A stretch of DNA of 64,000 nt from Nanosyncoccus sp963540965 (lineage in GTDB: Bacteria > Patescibacteriota > Saccharimonadia > Saccharimonadales > Saccharimonadaceae): the NCBI GenBank assembly GCA_963540965.1, contig CAUTSA010000003.1:30412-94411 (forward strand), in the 5' to 3' direction. Below, in pieces: positions 27,751-37,028 of the stretch (its first letter is position 1; every line of letters starts with the position of its first letter). Made by a program: the position numbers and the translations under genes. The notes beneath the pieces are model-generated. The model was not told the DNA's origin. It was given only the letters and a program-made list of their open reading frames with translations, and searched no databases.

Positions 27751-29340
27751 TTATTCGCTACACTTTTTATACCATTCAGCTAGTTTTTCTAAAATCTTTA
27801 AATCAATTTCTCTGCCGTCAAAAGTTGTTTCGCCGGCCTCGCCTCGTTGCTTTAAGGCCGTGAGAGAGGCAAAGAATCTACTACTTTGTTTTTTGATTCT
27901 TGCTTTTCGATCTGCCTCCCATTTTAAGTATTCATCTTCTGTTAAACTCTGTGGGAAATTACGCCCCTTAAAATGCAAAAACAAATCCGGTAATCTATCG
28001 TCGGCGAAATTAGGCGTAAAATCACCGAGTCCTCCAGCATCCGCCCTTTGAATTTTTTGGCAAATTCTGCGATCCGCTTCAGGCAAGAATCCATCATAGA
28101 GGCTTGCTTCCACCTCTTCACTTTTCGGGTATTCCGATCTTTTCTCATAAGCTTCACGCATTCTTTCGATAAAATCAGGGTGCTTTAAAAGAATCTGCAA
28201 ATTCCTTTCGACCATTTCTGGTGATAATTGAATTTTCTCCCAACCAGAAGTCCCCGCGCTATGTGGCGCAAATTCATCCGTTGAATCTTCCTCCGATGTT
28301 ACATCAAGAACAGAAATCGGTGCCACCGCCGGACATTTGTTTGGGCAAAACTCTTTCACTGCCTCGCCAAAATCAAACCAGGTCAGATATTCCTTACCTT
28401 GTCGGCTTACTTTTTTTTCTGGCTTAAAATTTTTCTCCTCACGAAGCAGCTCCTCAAGGTTATATCGCAGATTGAATACGAGTAGATTCCCATTTTTGCT
28501 TGGCGCAATTGGAAAAGCCACAGTGGTGTTTAAATAATCAGATTTATAGCGACCAGAAGTATAAACAAAAGGCTGAGGATTATTCAGATTTACTAGTTTC
28601 AGGACCTCTTTTTTATTACGCATCTTTAATAGGTAATCAAAAATTTGCGGCTGCTTTTTTCGTAATAATTTGGCAAGCGCGATCAATGCCTCAACGTCAG
28701 ATAGGGCATCATGTGCCTTAAAATGATCAATTTTATTTAGTTTTGTCAGCAGCTCTAATTTATTGGTTGGCTTTATCTTACCAGATTCTTTGTCAACCGT
28801 GACTGGCCAAGTTATGCCCTCCGGTCTCAGCGCTCGCACCATTCGTACGACATCTAGTAGGTCCCAGCGGCTCCGTCCATCCTTCCACTGCCATTCGTAT
28901 GGATCATAAAAATTTCGCCACCACAGATAGCGCATATGTTCATCGTCAAAACGCACAGAATTATAACCACAAGCAGTAGTTTCTGGTGTAAAAATTTCAT
29001 TCATCGCAATACGACAAAATTCTGCCTCCGTCATCCCGTTTTTGACCGTCTCTTGCGGTAAAATATGTGTCACCATAATCGCCTCTGGACTTGGTAACGT
29101 GTCATTATTTAACTTAATTAAAATATTCACCGGCTCACCAAGCGGCTCTAATTCAAGATTCGTTCGTTGCCCAGCAAATTGCATAATGCGATCTTCGCGT
29201 GGACTAATTCCAGACGTCTCGAGGTCGTAAAAGAAGAAACTCGGCTCATCCTTTTGAATATCCGAAGAATCAGTCCAAGTAGATTTTTTCATCCCAGACT
29301 TATAATATGCTGCCTGGTCTGGGTCAAAACGTGAATTCAT
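27751..29340 (-). CDS. sbcB: Exodeoxyribonuclease I
   Basis: ExoI degrades single-stranded DNA 3' to 5' in repair and recombination. FYDLETSGISPREDRIMQFA holds the first DEDD acidic pair (D, E). GYNSVRFDDEHMRYLWWRN holds the second motif and HDALSDVEA the last His-x-x-x-x-Asp. The C-terminal extension with an SH3-like region and helices fits the full ExoI family (about 475 aa; here 529). On the minus strand TATAAT (29347-29352) ends 6 nt before the ATG, so the mRNA looks leaderless. Confidence 0.93.
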   Translation of the reverse strand: MNSRFDPDQAAYYKSGMKKSTWTDSSDIQKDEPSFFFYDLETSGISPREDRIMQFAGQRTNLELEPLGEPVNILIKLNNDTLPSPEAIMVTHILPQETVKNGMTEAEFCRIAMNEIFTPETTACGYNSVRFDDEHMRYLWWRNFYDPYEWQWKDGRSRWDLLDVVRMVRALRPEGITWPVTVDKESGKIKPTNKLELLTKLNKIDHFKAHDALSDVEALIALAKLLRKKQPQIFDYLLKMRNKKEVLKLVNLNNPQPFVYTSGRYKSDYLNTTVAFPIAPSKNGNLLVFNLRYNLEELLREEKNFKPEKKVSRQGKEYLTWFDFGEAVKEFCPNKCPAVAPISVLDVTSEEDSTDEFAPHSAGTSGWEKIQLSPEMVERNLQILLKHPDFIERMREAYEKRSEYPKSEEVEASLYDGFLPEADRRICQKIQRADAGGLGDFTPNFADDRLPDLFLHFKGRNFPQSLTEDEYLKWEADRKARIKKQSSRFFASLTALKQRGEAGETTFDGREIDLKILEKLAEWYKKCSE

Positions 29341-29454
29341 ATAGCTATTATATCAATTTGAAATTTTTATGGACAAAATCAGAACAGACTAACCCCCGCT
29401 AGCTTTTTGGGCCAAAATATGATAGAATATACCAACTTTGAGAAAGGGGAATTA

Positions 29455-32394
29455 ATGAACGAAGAGAGTAATGGACTATTATCCAAAGGGGGAATAGAGC
29501 TGCAGGGCGGATCGACCGAGAACTGTATTAAGGTTCGCGGCGCCAGACAGCACAATCTTAAGAATATTGATTTGGATATTCCACGCGATAAGCTAGTTGT
29601 CATCACTGGCCTTTCCGGCTCCGGTAAATCCAGTCTTGCTTTTGATACTATTTATGCCGAAGGACAGCGTCGCTATGTTGAGTCTCTCTCCTCTTATGCT
29701 AGGATGTTCCTCGGTGTGATGGATAAGCCAGATTTTGACACTATCACTGGCCTTTCCCCTGCTATTTCAATCGATCAGAAATCTACCTCAAGAAACCCTC
29801 GCTCCACCGTGGCCACCGTCACCGAAGTCTACGATTATCTCCGTCTCCTTTTTGCTCGCGTTGGTGTTCCTCACTGTCCAATCTGTCATCGTGAGGTCTC
29901 TCGTCGTTCAGTCGAAGATATTGTTAATGAAGTAATGAAGTTACCTCTCGGCTCTAAACTTATGCTTTTAGCTCCGCTAGTCCAGCAGAAAAAAGGTGAA
30001 TTTCAGCATATCTCCGAGCAATATCTTCAAAAAGGTTTCTCTCGCATTCGAGTAGATGGCATTGTCTATGCCCTTGACGAATTTCCAGAACTCGAAAAGC
30101 AAGAACGTCACGATATTGAATTAGTGGTCGATCGTTTTATTTTAAATACTGAGCTTTATTCTCGTATTTCAAGCTCCATCGAACAGGCATTGGACCTCGG
30201 CCAGGGAATTATTCAACTTCTCAAAATCAATGATAATAGTTCCACTATCGAGGGAAAAACCTTGGGGACTCAAAACACAGAAGTACTCACCTATTCACAG
30301 CGCTATGCTTGTCCAGTTCACCCAGATGAGCTAATTCCTGAACTTGAACCTAGGCTCTTTTCTTTTAACGCCCCACAGGGCGCCTGTCCAACCTGTACGG
30401 GTCTTGGTACTCGCATGGAAATTGACCCTAATCTAGTCTTCAACAATAACCTCACCATTGCCGAAGGTGGTATTCGTCCGTTTAATCGTGTTCAAAGTGA
30501 TTCGTGGTGGCTCAAACGCCTAACCGCCGTCGCCAACCGCCATGGTTTCTCCGTCCACACTCCGATTGGCGAACTCACTGACGCCGAAAGACATCTGATT
30601 CTTTATGGTACTGGCGAAGAGAAATATCAAATCAAGATCTCTGGCTCTGGTAAATGGCAAGAGGGTGCGACCTACGAATCAGTTTATGAAGGCGTAATTC
30701 CTACCCTCGAACGCCGCCATCGAGAAACGGACTCTGATTTTATGCGTAAGGATATTGAACGTTTCATGCGCGTACGTGAATGTCAGACCTGTCATGGCGC
30801 CAGATTGAAGCCAGTAGTGCTTGCCATTACTATTCATGGCCTCAATATTGTCGATATGTGCAATCTAGATGTTGACTCGACCATCGAGGTTCTTTCGCAG
30901 GATCTAGGTTTCTCCGAAGCTGAAGAACTGATCGCTAAGCCAATTCTAAAAGTGATTAAGGAACGTGTAAAATTCATGCAAGACGTAGGTCTTGGCTATC
31001 TTGAGCTTGGGCGCTCTGCCAATACTCTTTCTGGAGGCGAAGCGCAGCGTATTCGTCTGGCCACCCAAATTGGCTCCGGCTTGCAAGGAGTTTTGTATGT
31101 TCTCGATGAGCCATCCATTGGTCTTCACCAGCGTGATAATGATAAATTAATCGCCACCTTAAAACATCTTCGTGATCTTAAAAACACAGTCCTCGTGGTT
31201 GAGCATGATGAGGATACCATGCTAAATTCTGACTACCTCATCGATATTGGCCCAGGCGCTGGCTCCCGTGGTGGCCATGTTGTCGCTGCAGGTACCCCTG
31301 CCGAAATTATGCAAAATGAACAGTCTCTTACTGGCCTATATCTGAGTGGTAAAAATAAGATCGGCATCCCCAAGAAACGCCGCCAGCCAAAATCTGGCAA
31401 AGAACTTGTCATTGTTGGGGCCAGGGAAAACAATCTCAAAAATATTGATGTTCATTTTCCACTTGGTGTTATGACCGTTGTTTCCGGTGTTTCCGGTTCC
31501 GGTAAATCAACTCTAGTTAACGAAATTCTTGCCAACGAACTTCTTGCTAGACTCCATCGTGCCCAAACTGTGCCAGGCGAACATACCCGTATTGACGGTA
31601 TTGAGAATCTGGACAAATGTATTGTAATTGATCAGAGCCCAATTGGTCGTACTCCTCGCTCCAATCCTGCCACCTATACTGGTGTCTTTACGGCTATTCG
31701 TGAACTCTTTGCCGCCCAGCCAGAGGCTGAAATTCGTGGCTATAAAGCAGGTCGTTTTAGCTTTAATGTTAAAGGTGGTCGCTGCGAGACCTGTCAGGGT
31801 GATGGCGTGAATAAGATCGAAATGCATTTTCTTCCAGATGTTTACGTTACTTGTCCAACCTGTCATGGTAAGCGTTATAATCGCGAGGCTCTCGAGGTCA
31901 AATATAAAGGTAAAGATATTTCCGATGTCCTCAATATGACGATTGATGAGGCTGTTGAATTCTTTGAGAATATTCCAGCCATCGTTAATAAATTAAAGAC
32001 TATTCAAGAGGTCGGTCTTGGGTATATTCGTCTTGGTCAGTCCGCCACTACCTTCTCTGGCGGTGAGGCGCAACGCATCAAGATTGCTACCGAACTTTCA
32101 CGCCGTAGTACTGGTAAAACTCTATACATCCTAGATGAGCCAACTACAGGTCTACATACCGACGACGTTAAGCGACTTTTGCAGATTCTCAATCGCTTAG
32201 TAGATGGCGGTAATACCATGGTGATTATTGAACATAATTTACATGTTATTAAATCTGCTGACTGGGTGATCGATATGGGTCCAGAAGGTGGCCAGCATGG
32301 CGGCTTGGTTATTGCCGAAGGTACTCCTGAACAGTTATCAAAGCGTGATGATACTCCAACTGGCAAATTCCTGCGCGAGGCTCTCAAAAACTAG
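29455..32394 (+). CDS. uvrA: Excinuclease ABC subunit A
   Basis: UvrA is the damage-recognition ATPase of nucleotide excision repair. Two ABC modules are seen: Walker A GLSGSGKSSLAFDT near residue 58 and GVSGSGKSTLVNE near 680, signatures LSGGEAQRIRLA and FSGGEAQRIKIA, and Walker B VLDEPSIGLH / ILDEPTTGLH. Zinc-binding CPICH, CPTC, CQTCH and C-x-x-C pairs are present. Start ATG 29455 is chosen for AAAGGGG 7 nt upstream. At 979 aa it is slightly longer than usual (about 940) because of about 20 extra N-terminal residues. Confidence 0.97.
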   Translation: MNEESNGLLSKGGIELQGGSTENCIKVRGARQHNLKNIDLDIPRDKLVVITGLSGSGKSSLAFDTIYAEGQRRYVESLSSYARMFLGVMDKPDFDTITGLSPAISIDQKSTSRNPRSTVATVTEVYDYLRLLFARVGVPHCPICHREVSRRSVEDIVNEVMKLPLGSKLMLLAPLVQQKKGEFQHISEQYLQKGFSRIRVDGIVYALDEFPELEKQERHDIELVVDRFILNTELYSRISSSIEQALDLGQGIIQLLKINDNSSTIEGKTLGTQNTEVLTYSQRYACPVHPDELIPELEPRLFSFNAPQGACPTCTGLGTRMEIDPNLVFNNNLTIAEGGIRPFNRVQSDSWWLKRLTAVANRHGFSVHTPIGELTDAERHLILYGTGEEKYQIKISGSGKWQEGATYESVYEGVIPTLERRHRETDSDFMRKDIERFMRVRECQTCHGARLKPVVLAITIHGLNIVDMCNLDVDSTIEVLSQDLGFSEAEELIAKPILKVIKERVKFMQDVGLGYLELGRSANTLSGGEAQRIRLATQIGSGLQGVLYVLDEPSIGLHQRDNDKLIATLKHLRDLKNTVLVVEHDEDTMLNSDYLIDIGPGAGSRGGHVVAAGTPAEIMQNEQSLTGLYLSGKNKIGIPKKRRQPKSGKELVIVGARENNLKNIDVHFPLGVMTVVSGVSGSGKSTLVNEILANELLARLHRAQTVPGEHTRIDGIENLDKCIVIDQSPIGRTPRSNPATYTGVFTAIRELFAAQPEAEIRGYKAGRFSFNVKGGRCETCQGDGVNKIEMHFLPDVYVTCPTCHGKRYNREALEVKYKGKDISDVLNMTIDEAVEFFENIPAIVNKLKTIQEVGLGYIRLGQSATTFSGGEAQRIKIATELSRRSTGKTLYILDEPTTGLHTDDVKRLLQILNRLVDGGNTMVIIEHNLHVIKSADWVIDMGPEGGQHGGLVIAEGTPEQLSKRDDTPTGKFLREALKN

Positions 32395-32409
32395 GTTAAA
32401 AATATCTAC

Positions 32410-32442
32410 AAAAAACCGACGATAAAACTATCGCGGTTTTTT
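32410..32442. terminator. Bidirectional terminator between uvrA and the aldolase gene
   Basis: AAAAAACCG (32410-32418) pairs with CGGTTTTTT (32434-32442), with an inner CGAT/ATCG helix. Flanking A and T runs permit function in both directions. The right arm overlaps the last codons of the convergent aldolase gene. Confidence 0.8.
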
Positions 32443-34248
32443 ATTTAGCGCCAGACAGTTTAATTTAAGTTGTTTAATTAATTCTGTTTGTGCGTCATCG
32501 ATCTTTTGGGGCTCGCCCTGCCAGATTTTTAATGCTGGATCCTGAATTGCGCGACCAAACGAGAAAGACAACCTATACCTATCTTGATTCGCATTTATGA
32601 TGGCTTGAAGATTTTTTGTTGCCTGCTCTTCACTCTGTCCACCTGATAAAAAGACTACTCCACCAATATTTTTTGGCACAGTTTCAGAGATTAATCGCAT
32701 CGTCATGCGACCAGTCTCTTCAGGTTCATTTTCCCGTGCATAAATCATATTGATTTTTAAAATACAACATTCAAGATCAACCCCCAGCTCCTGCAGTTTC
32801 TCGAACAATACGGCCAAGACCTGTTTCGTGTGTTTATAAAAATCTGCAATACTCTGTTCTTCATGTAGTACTTCCGGTTCTATAATTGGCACCAGCCTTT
32901 TTTCAAGTGCTTTTTTCGCATAGACTGCCAGGTCTCTTGTATTTTGCTGAATCACTCCTTCAGGAATTTGTGAATTTTTTTCCGCTTCAAAGACCGCACG
33001 CCATTTTGTAAAACGAAGGCCCAAATTGTAGTATCTACTTAACCTCTGGTCTAGATCTTCAAGCCCACATGTGAGGCAGTTGGCATGATTCTGTATCTTT
33101 TCAAGGCCAAGATCCACTTTTACTCCAGGTAAAATGCCTTTTGCTGCTAAAAATTCAGGAACACTCTGGCCGTTTGCTATTTTCTGCACCACTGTTTCTT
33201 GAGCTAAAATCATACCATTTAAATATTCATTAATACGTGGCGTTGTCACCAATAATTCGCGGTATTCTTCTTGTACTGTCCGTGTTTCTGGTAGGCCATA
33301 TTTCTTAAGCTTACGGCGAATTGATTTTTTTGATTCATCAATTGCTAAAATGCCTCTATGGTCAGCGGTCAGTGCTTTGGCTATCAGTCGTAAATTATCC
33401 TCTTGCTTGAGGGAAGTCTTTAACTTATTATATAATTTATCGATACTTAGGGTACGACTCATCTTGGCATTCTCGATATTTATTTTTGCAAACCTTAACG
33501 CACGGTTCACATTCCAACCAGACGAAAGTGCTGCGAAAATTGTGCCGGCAGCAATGGAATAAATCGTCAAATGGGTCTGAAAAACTTTCTTATTACGTTT
33601 TAAGAAGACTCTTTCTTCTCCGTTCGTAATTGCGGTTGGGGTAATCAGGAAAACCTTTTGATTATCTAGGCTGGCCTCTAGTGGTAAAGGTAATTCTTTA
33701 TTTTTACCAGTTACAAAAACTAGCTCAGCCTTAGCATATAGTTTCTTAGCAATTTCTTTTGCCATAAAATCATCTGCTTGATGCAAAAAACCACAGGAAA
33801 TCTGACTAGTATGAATGGCTAATTTAACTTCTTGATGTAGTTCTAGATACCATTCTAATCTTTTTAGGTCATCAATTCCGAGCCTTGCCGAACGGTCAAT
33901 AAAAATCCAATCTGGCTTGGTTTTCGGTATTAAAAAGTCAGTCCTTCCACACAAATTTGTAGTTAGATACTTTACAGTATTACCAGTTTTCAGAACGTAG
34001 CGACAATCGTATTTATGGTTTTCTAAGGCCTGCTTGTTGGATAGTAGGCTATTTAGCTTAAAATTCTTTAAGACCTCGTCAATGATGCTAGCGCCGCTCA
34101 GTACGCTCTCTTTATTCTTATAGTGTAGGGTTTCTTCGTCAAACTCTGTATCGAGAAAAACACGACCATGGTCGCCAGCTTCAAATAGATGTTTCGGAAA
34201 TTCAAGGTAAGTATCCTTAATCATATTGCCCACGATCAATACATTCAT
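32428..34248 (-). CDS. Degenerate PfkB-like domain fused to class I fructose-bisphosphate aldolase
   Basis: The C-terminal half (from about residue 285) is a class I aldolase, which cleaves fructose-1,6-bisphosphate. HRGILAIDESKKSI, YRELLVTTP, GILPGVKVDLGL, RFTKWRAVF, PIIEPEVL, CILKINMIYA (with the Schiff-base Lys) and VVFLSGGQSEEQA follow the family in order. Residues 1-280 resemble a PfkB/ribokinase-fold sugar kinase (opening VLIVGNMIKDTYLEF; late IAAGTIFAALSSGWNVNRALRFA). The catalytic GAGD box appears as AAGT in that segment, so kinase activity is doubtful. Start 34248 is used because a TAGAAT box ends 6 nt before it; an in-frame ATG lies two codons upstream. Confidence 0.85.
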   Translation of the reverse strand: MNVLIVGNMIKDTYLEFPKHLFEAGDHGRVFLDTEFDEETLHYKNKESVLSGASIIDEVLKNFKLNSLLSNKQALENHKYDCRYVLKTGNTVKYLTTNLCGRTDFLIPKTKPDWIFIDRSARLGIDDLKRLEWYLELHQEVKLAIHTSQISCGFLHQADDFMAKEIAKKLYAKAELVFVTGKNKELPLPLEASLDNQKVFLITPTAITNGEERVFLKRNKKVFQTHLTIYSIAAGTIFAALSSGWNVNRALRFAKINIENAKMSRTLSIDKLYNKLKTSLKQEDNLRLIAKALTADHRGILAIDESKKSIRRKLKKYGLPETRTVQEEYRELLVTTPRINEYLNGMILAQETVVQKIANGQSVPEFLAAKGILPGVKVDLGLEKIQNHANCLTCGLEDLDQRLSRYYNLGLRFTKWRAVFEAEKNSQIPEGVIQQNTRDLAVYAKKALEKRLVPIIEPEVLHEEQSIADFYKHTKQVLAVLFEKLQELGVDLECCILKINMIYARENEPEETGRMTMRLISETVPKNIGGVVFLSGGQSEEQATKNLQAIINANQDRYRLSFSFGRAIQDPALKIWQGEPQKIDDAQTELIKQLKLNCLALNKKPR

Positions 34249-34305
34249 AAGCATATTCTATCATAGAATATCTGTCAAAAGAAATCTCGCGAGTTTAAAA
34301 GGGAA

Positions 34306-34328
34306 TAAAAAAAGACCCCGAAGGGTCT
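34306..34328 (-). terminator. Terminator of rpmA
   Basis: On the minus strand AGACCC, loop TTCG, GGGTCT and a run of Ts form a compact terminator just after the L27 stop codon. Confidence 0.8.
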
Positions 34329-34334
34329 AATTGT

Positions 34335-34607
34335 TTAGCGAACTTCAACGCGAACACGTGGTAATGAACGACCAGAGAAGTGAGTTTTCTTTGTTTTTAC
34401 AAAGGTTACTACACCATCTTTAGCAGCGTGAATTGTGAAGTTGCGAGATACATAAGTACCTGGACCTGCAATTTTAGTGCTACCAGTTTGGCGGACTAGT
34501 ACTTCGCCATTGCGAACCTTTTGACCACCGAAGCGCTTTACACCAAGACGCTGACCAGCGTTATTATGAATGTTCTTCGCGGTACCACCAGCTTTAACAT
34601 GTGACAT
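34335..34607 (-). CDS. rpmA: 50S ribosomal protein L27
   Basis: This 90-aa basic protein has the L27 core RLGVKRFGGQKVRNGEVLVRQ, followed by PGTYVSRNFTIHAAKDGVVTF. L27 lies near the peptidyl-transferase centre of the large subunit. The N-terminus SHVKAGGTAKNIHNNAG is close to the usual AHKKGGGSTRNGRDS, so no long processed Firmicutes-type leader is present. No L21 gene is adjacent; the upstream neighbour is the Trm11-like methylase, 8 bp away, so they are probably cotranscribed. Confidence 0.96.
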   Translation of the reverse strand: MSHVKAGGTAKNIHNNAGQRLGVKRFGGQKVRNGEVLVRQTGSTKIAGPGTYVSRNFTIHAAKDGVVTFVKTKKTHFSGRSLPRVRVEVR

Positions 34608-34615
34608 ATTTTAGC

Positions 34616-35785
34616 CTATCTTTTCCTTATTACTATTATTTCTCGAGCCACAATCTGACCTTCTCGGAAGTAGAGTAAATCCGACTGACTCAAATCTTGA
34701 AACTTTTCAAAATTATATCCCATCTCTTGAATTTCGTCAAGAACGTTCATGCGTGCATACTTGCCAGTTTCGCGTAGCCAAGCCGGTACCGCCATTACGA
34801 TAGGTGTACCTGTTTTAATGAGAGGGGTAATATTTTTAAGAAAGCCCAAAGCAATCTCTCTACACTTAGCTTTTTCCGTCTTAAATTTTATGTCCACTGG
34901 CGGCTTAGACATCGGTGCTCCAAGGTAACTTTCGAAAGCAACCGCATCAATCTGCCCCTCCCACTGAAAAGTTGTAGCGTCACCCACTGCAAGTTTGTCT
35001 AAGATTGCATCCTTTTTTAAAATTAGCTCTGGTTTAATTTTAAATCTCTTGCTATTTCTTTCGTTAAAAAGCCAGTTTAAATTTTTCTTTGAAAATTCAA
35101 TCATGCGCTCGCTAAGGTCCGTACCATATGGTATGTAGCCCATAATTGCCGCCTCTTGTAGAACTACGCCTGTTCCACAAAACGGGTCCAATATTCTCGC
35201 CCCCTCAGGCAAAGGTCCACATAAATTAATTAGAATTTGCGCAAGTTTAGGTGGTAGCATCCCCACCCTAGCATCTCTCGCCGGTCGCGCCTGATCCCTC
35301 TCGGTATATGCGGTAATGTTTTGTGTGCCAAGGCTAAGGTAAAGTTCCTGGTCAAGCACTAAAATTTCATAACAACCAGGTTTTTCACCTAATTGATTAT
35401 GGTGTGCGGTTGCGGAAGGAATCTCAGGTTCCTTGCTGGTAATTACTCGAACACTACGCCCCATTTTCCCCAAGCTGCGTTTAATCTCCATGCTCTTCTG
35501 GAAAGCAAACCCCGCCTTTTTTTGCTTTGAAAAGTCTGAAATTCCAAAAGTGATTTTGCCCTCAGGGTGTAATTCATTTAAATGCTTAACTAATCCTCTA
35601 AAATCACCCTCAAATAATTCACCGAGCTTCATTGTTCCACCCAGTCGATTTATTTCGGGCTTTTTATTGTTTAACTGAAAAATTATTAAGTTTTTTCCAA
35701 CCAATTTTGCGTGCTTGTCATATAATGCTTGGATTTCTGCCAAAGAAATTAGAGGTTGGCGGCCTGCTACTGCGAGGTACTTCAT
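34616..35785 (-). CDS. Trm11-like RNA (guanine-N2) methyltransferase
   Basis: The C-terminal half is a UPF0020-type methyltransferase: DPFCGTGVVLQEAAIMGY is SAM motif I and YGTDLSERMIE motif II. The catalytic motif IV position reads AFESYLGAP, not the DPPY of canonical enzymes, so substrate chemistry may differ. The N-terminal 170 residues would hold the RNA-binding THUMP-like region. Archaeal/eukaryotic Trm11 methylates G10 of tRNA; the target here is inferred. TATAAT (35792-35797, minus strand) ends 6 nt before the ATG and points to leaderless mRNA. It is followed by rpmA. Confidence 0.7.
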   Translation of the reverse strand: MKYLAVAGRQPLISLAEIQALYDKHAKLVGKNLIIFQLNNKKPEINRLGGTMKLGELFEGDFRGLVKHLNELHPEGKITFGISDFSKQKKAGFAFQKSMEIKRSLGKMGRSVRVITSKEPEIPSATAHHNQLGEKPGCYEILVLDQELYLSLGTQNITAYTERDQARPARDARVGMLPPKLAQILINLCGPLPEGARILDPFCGTGVVLQEAAIMGYIPYGTDLSERMIEFSKKNLNWLFNERNSKRFKIKPELILKKDAILDKLAVGDATTFQWEGQIDAVAFESYLGAPMSKPPVDIKFKTEKAKCREIALGFLKNITPLIKTGTPIVMAVPAWLRETGKYARMNVLDEIQEMGYNFEKFQDLSQSDLLYFREGQIVAREIIVIRKR

Positions 35786-35895
35786 ATAAATATTATATCA
35801 AAATTTAGACTAATATTAAACCATCTTATGCTCTTATATGCAAATCGCGTTTTTTCTCTTTAATCTAAAAACACCTATGCTATAATATCTAGGAT

Positions 35896-37026
35896 ATGTT
35901 TAAAAAAATTCTTAGCTTAATTACTCTAGCCCTCGTCGCCTTCGTTGTTTGGGGTGCCTGGGACCAAATCACCGCCGCCACTAGTTGTATTTTTGGAGGA
36001 CACTGTATTGAAGGTGGTGAATTTAGTATTAATTTATTTATTGTCTGCCTCCTCATTCCAGAACAGCTCTTCATGTATTACTGTGCTGGCAAAATTTTCT
36101 TCGCCTATATGGCGGGAAAACAGAGAATTGCTGAGCAGATGAATAAGGGAGCTAAGGAAACTAAGAAAATTTCCACATGGGAGCTTGCTCGCATCTCTTT
36201 TGAGCTTAATTTCGTAAACCATGCCATTCCATCTGGTGGTGTCTCTGGTCTTGGTTATATCACCTGGCGCCTAAAAAATTACGGAGCCACCGCCGGTCAG
36301 GTCAGCTTCATGTATATCTTGCGCTATTTAATTACCATTCTTGCAAACCAGACTCAAACAATTTTTGCCATTATCTTCCTTATTATTACTAGCAGCGTCC
36401 CAGCTAACGCCTATTGGATGATCTGGTTAGTCGGCGCCATGAGTGTTGGTATCATTGCTGCCATCGCTATTCTTATCGCCATTGTTTCTAGTCGCAAGAT
36501 GATCCGCTGGGCTGCCAAAGAACTGACTGCTTTTGCTAACTGGCTGGTCAAAACTATTACCTTTGGTAAAAAGAAGCAGGTTCTTGAGCTCGAAAAAGTT
36601 AATAAGTATTTCATGGATCTACACGAAGATTTTCTTACTGCTAAGAAAGATAAAAAGCTTCTCGTTAAACCTATTATCTGGGGCTTTCTCTATAATTTTC
36701 TTGAAATTGCAACCTACGAAATCGTTGCCTTATCTTTAGGTCACGGCGAAATCTTCCCACAGATCATGGTTGCAGAGGCTCTCGGTTCGCTCGTAGGTGC
36801 TGTTCTTCCTACTCCAGGTGGTGTAGGCGGCTACGAAGGTTCCATGATTACTGTTATGTGTATTCTTGGCACCAACCTTGCTGTTGCAAGTACCGTCGTT
36901 ATCGTCACTCGTGTTATTGTCCTTCTTAACACTATTGTCTCTGGTTATGGTTTCTACCAAAATGCCATCTCAAAGATTGGTAAAGCCGATAAAAAGAAGG
37001 TCTTTGAATCTTCAAAAGAATCCTAA
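35896..37026 (+). CDS. UPF0104/lysylphosphatidylglycerol synthase-type membrane protein
   Basis: This 376-aa polytopic protein has about eight hydrophobic helices. PSGGVSGLGYITWRLKNYG and TPGGVGGYEGSMI are the two conserved glycine-rich loops of the PF03706 family, which contains the flippase half of MprF and many uncharacterised lipid- or polyisoprenoid-linked proteins. No soluble synthase half is present, so lysyl-lipid synthesis should not be assumed. TATAAT (35881-35886) lies 9 nt before the ATG. The stop is 2 bp before xseA. Confidence 0.82.
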   Translation: MFKKILSLITLALVAFVVWGAWDQITAATSCIFGGHCIEGGEFSINLFIVCLLIPEQLFMYYCAGKIFFAYMAGKQRIAEQMNKGAKETKKISTWELARISFELNFVNHAIPSGGVSGLGYITWRLKNYGATAGQVSFMYILRYLITILANQTQTIFAIIFLIITSSVPANAYWMIWLVGAMSVGIIAAIAILIAIVSSRKMIRWAAKELTAFANWLVKTITFGKKKQVLELEKVNKYFMDLHEDFLTAKKDKKLLVKPIIWGFLYNFLEIATYEIVALSLGHGEIFPQIMVAEALGSLVGAVLPTPGGVGGYEGSMITVMCILGTNLAVASTVVIVTRVIVLLNTIVSGYGFYQNAISKIGKADKKKVFESSKES

Positions 37027-37028
37027 AT

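Noticed and set aside
34616..35785. DNA adenine/cytosine modification methylase
   Set aside because: Motif I and overall order match the UPF0020/Trm11 RNA methylases better and no restriction partner is nearby; the unusual motif IV keeps some doubt.
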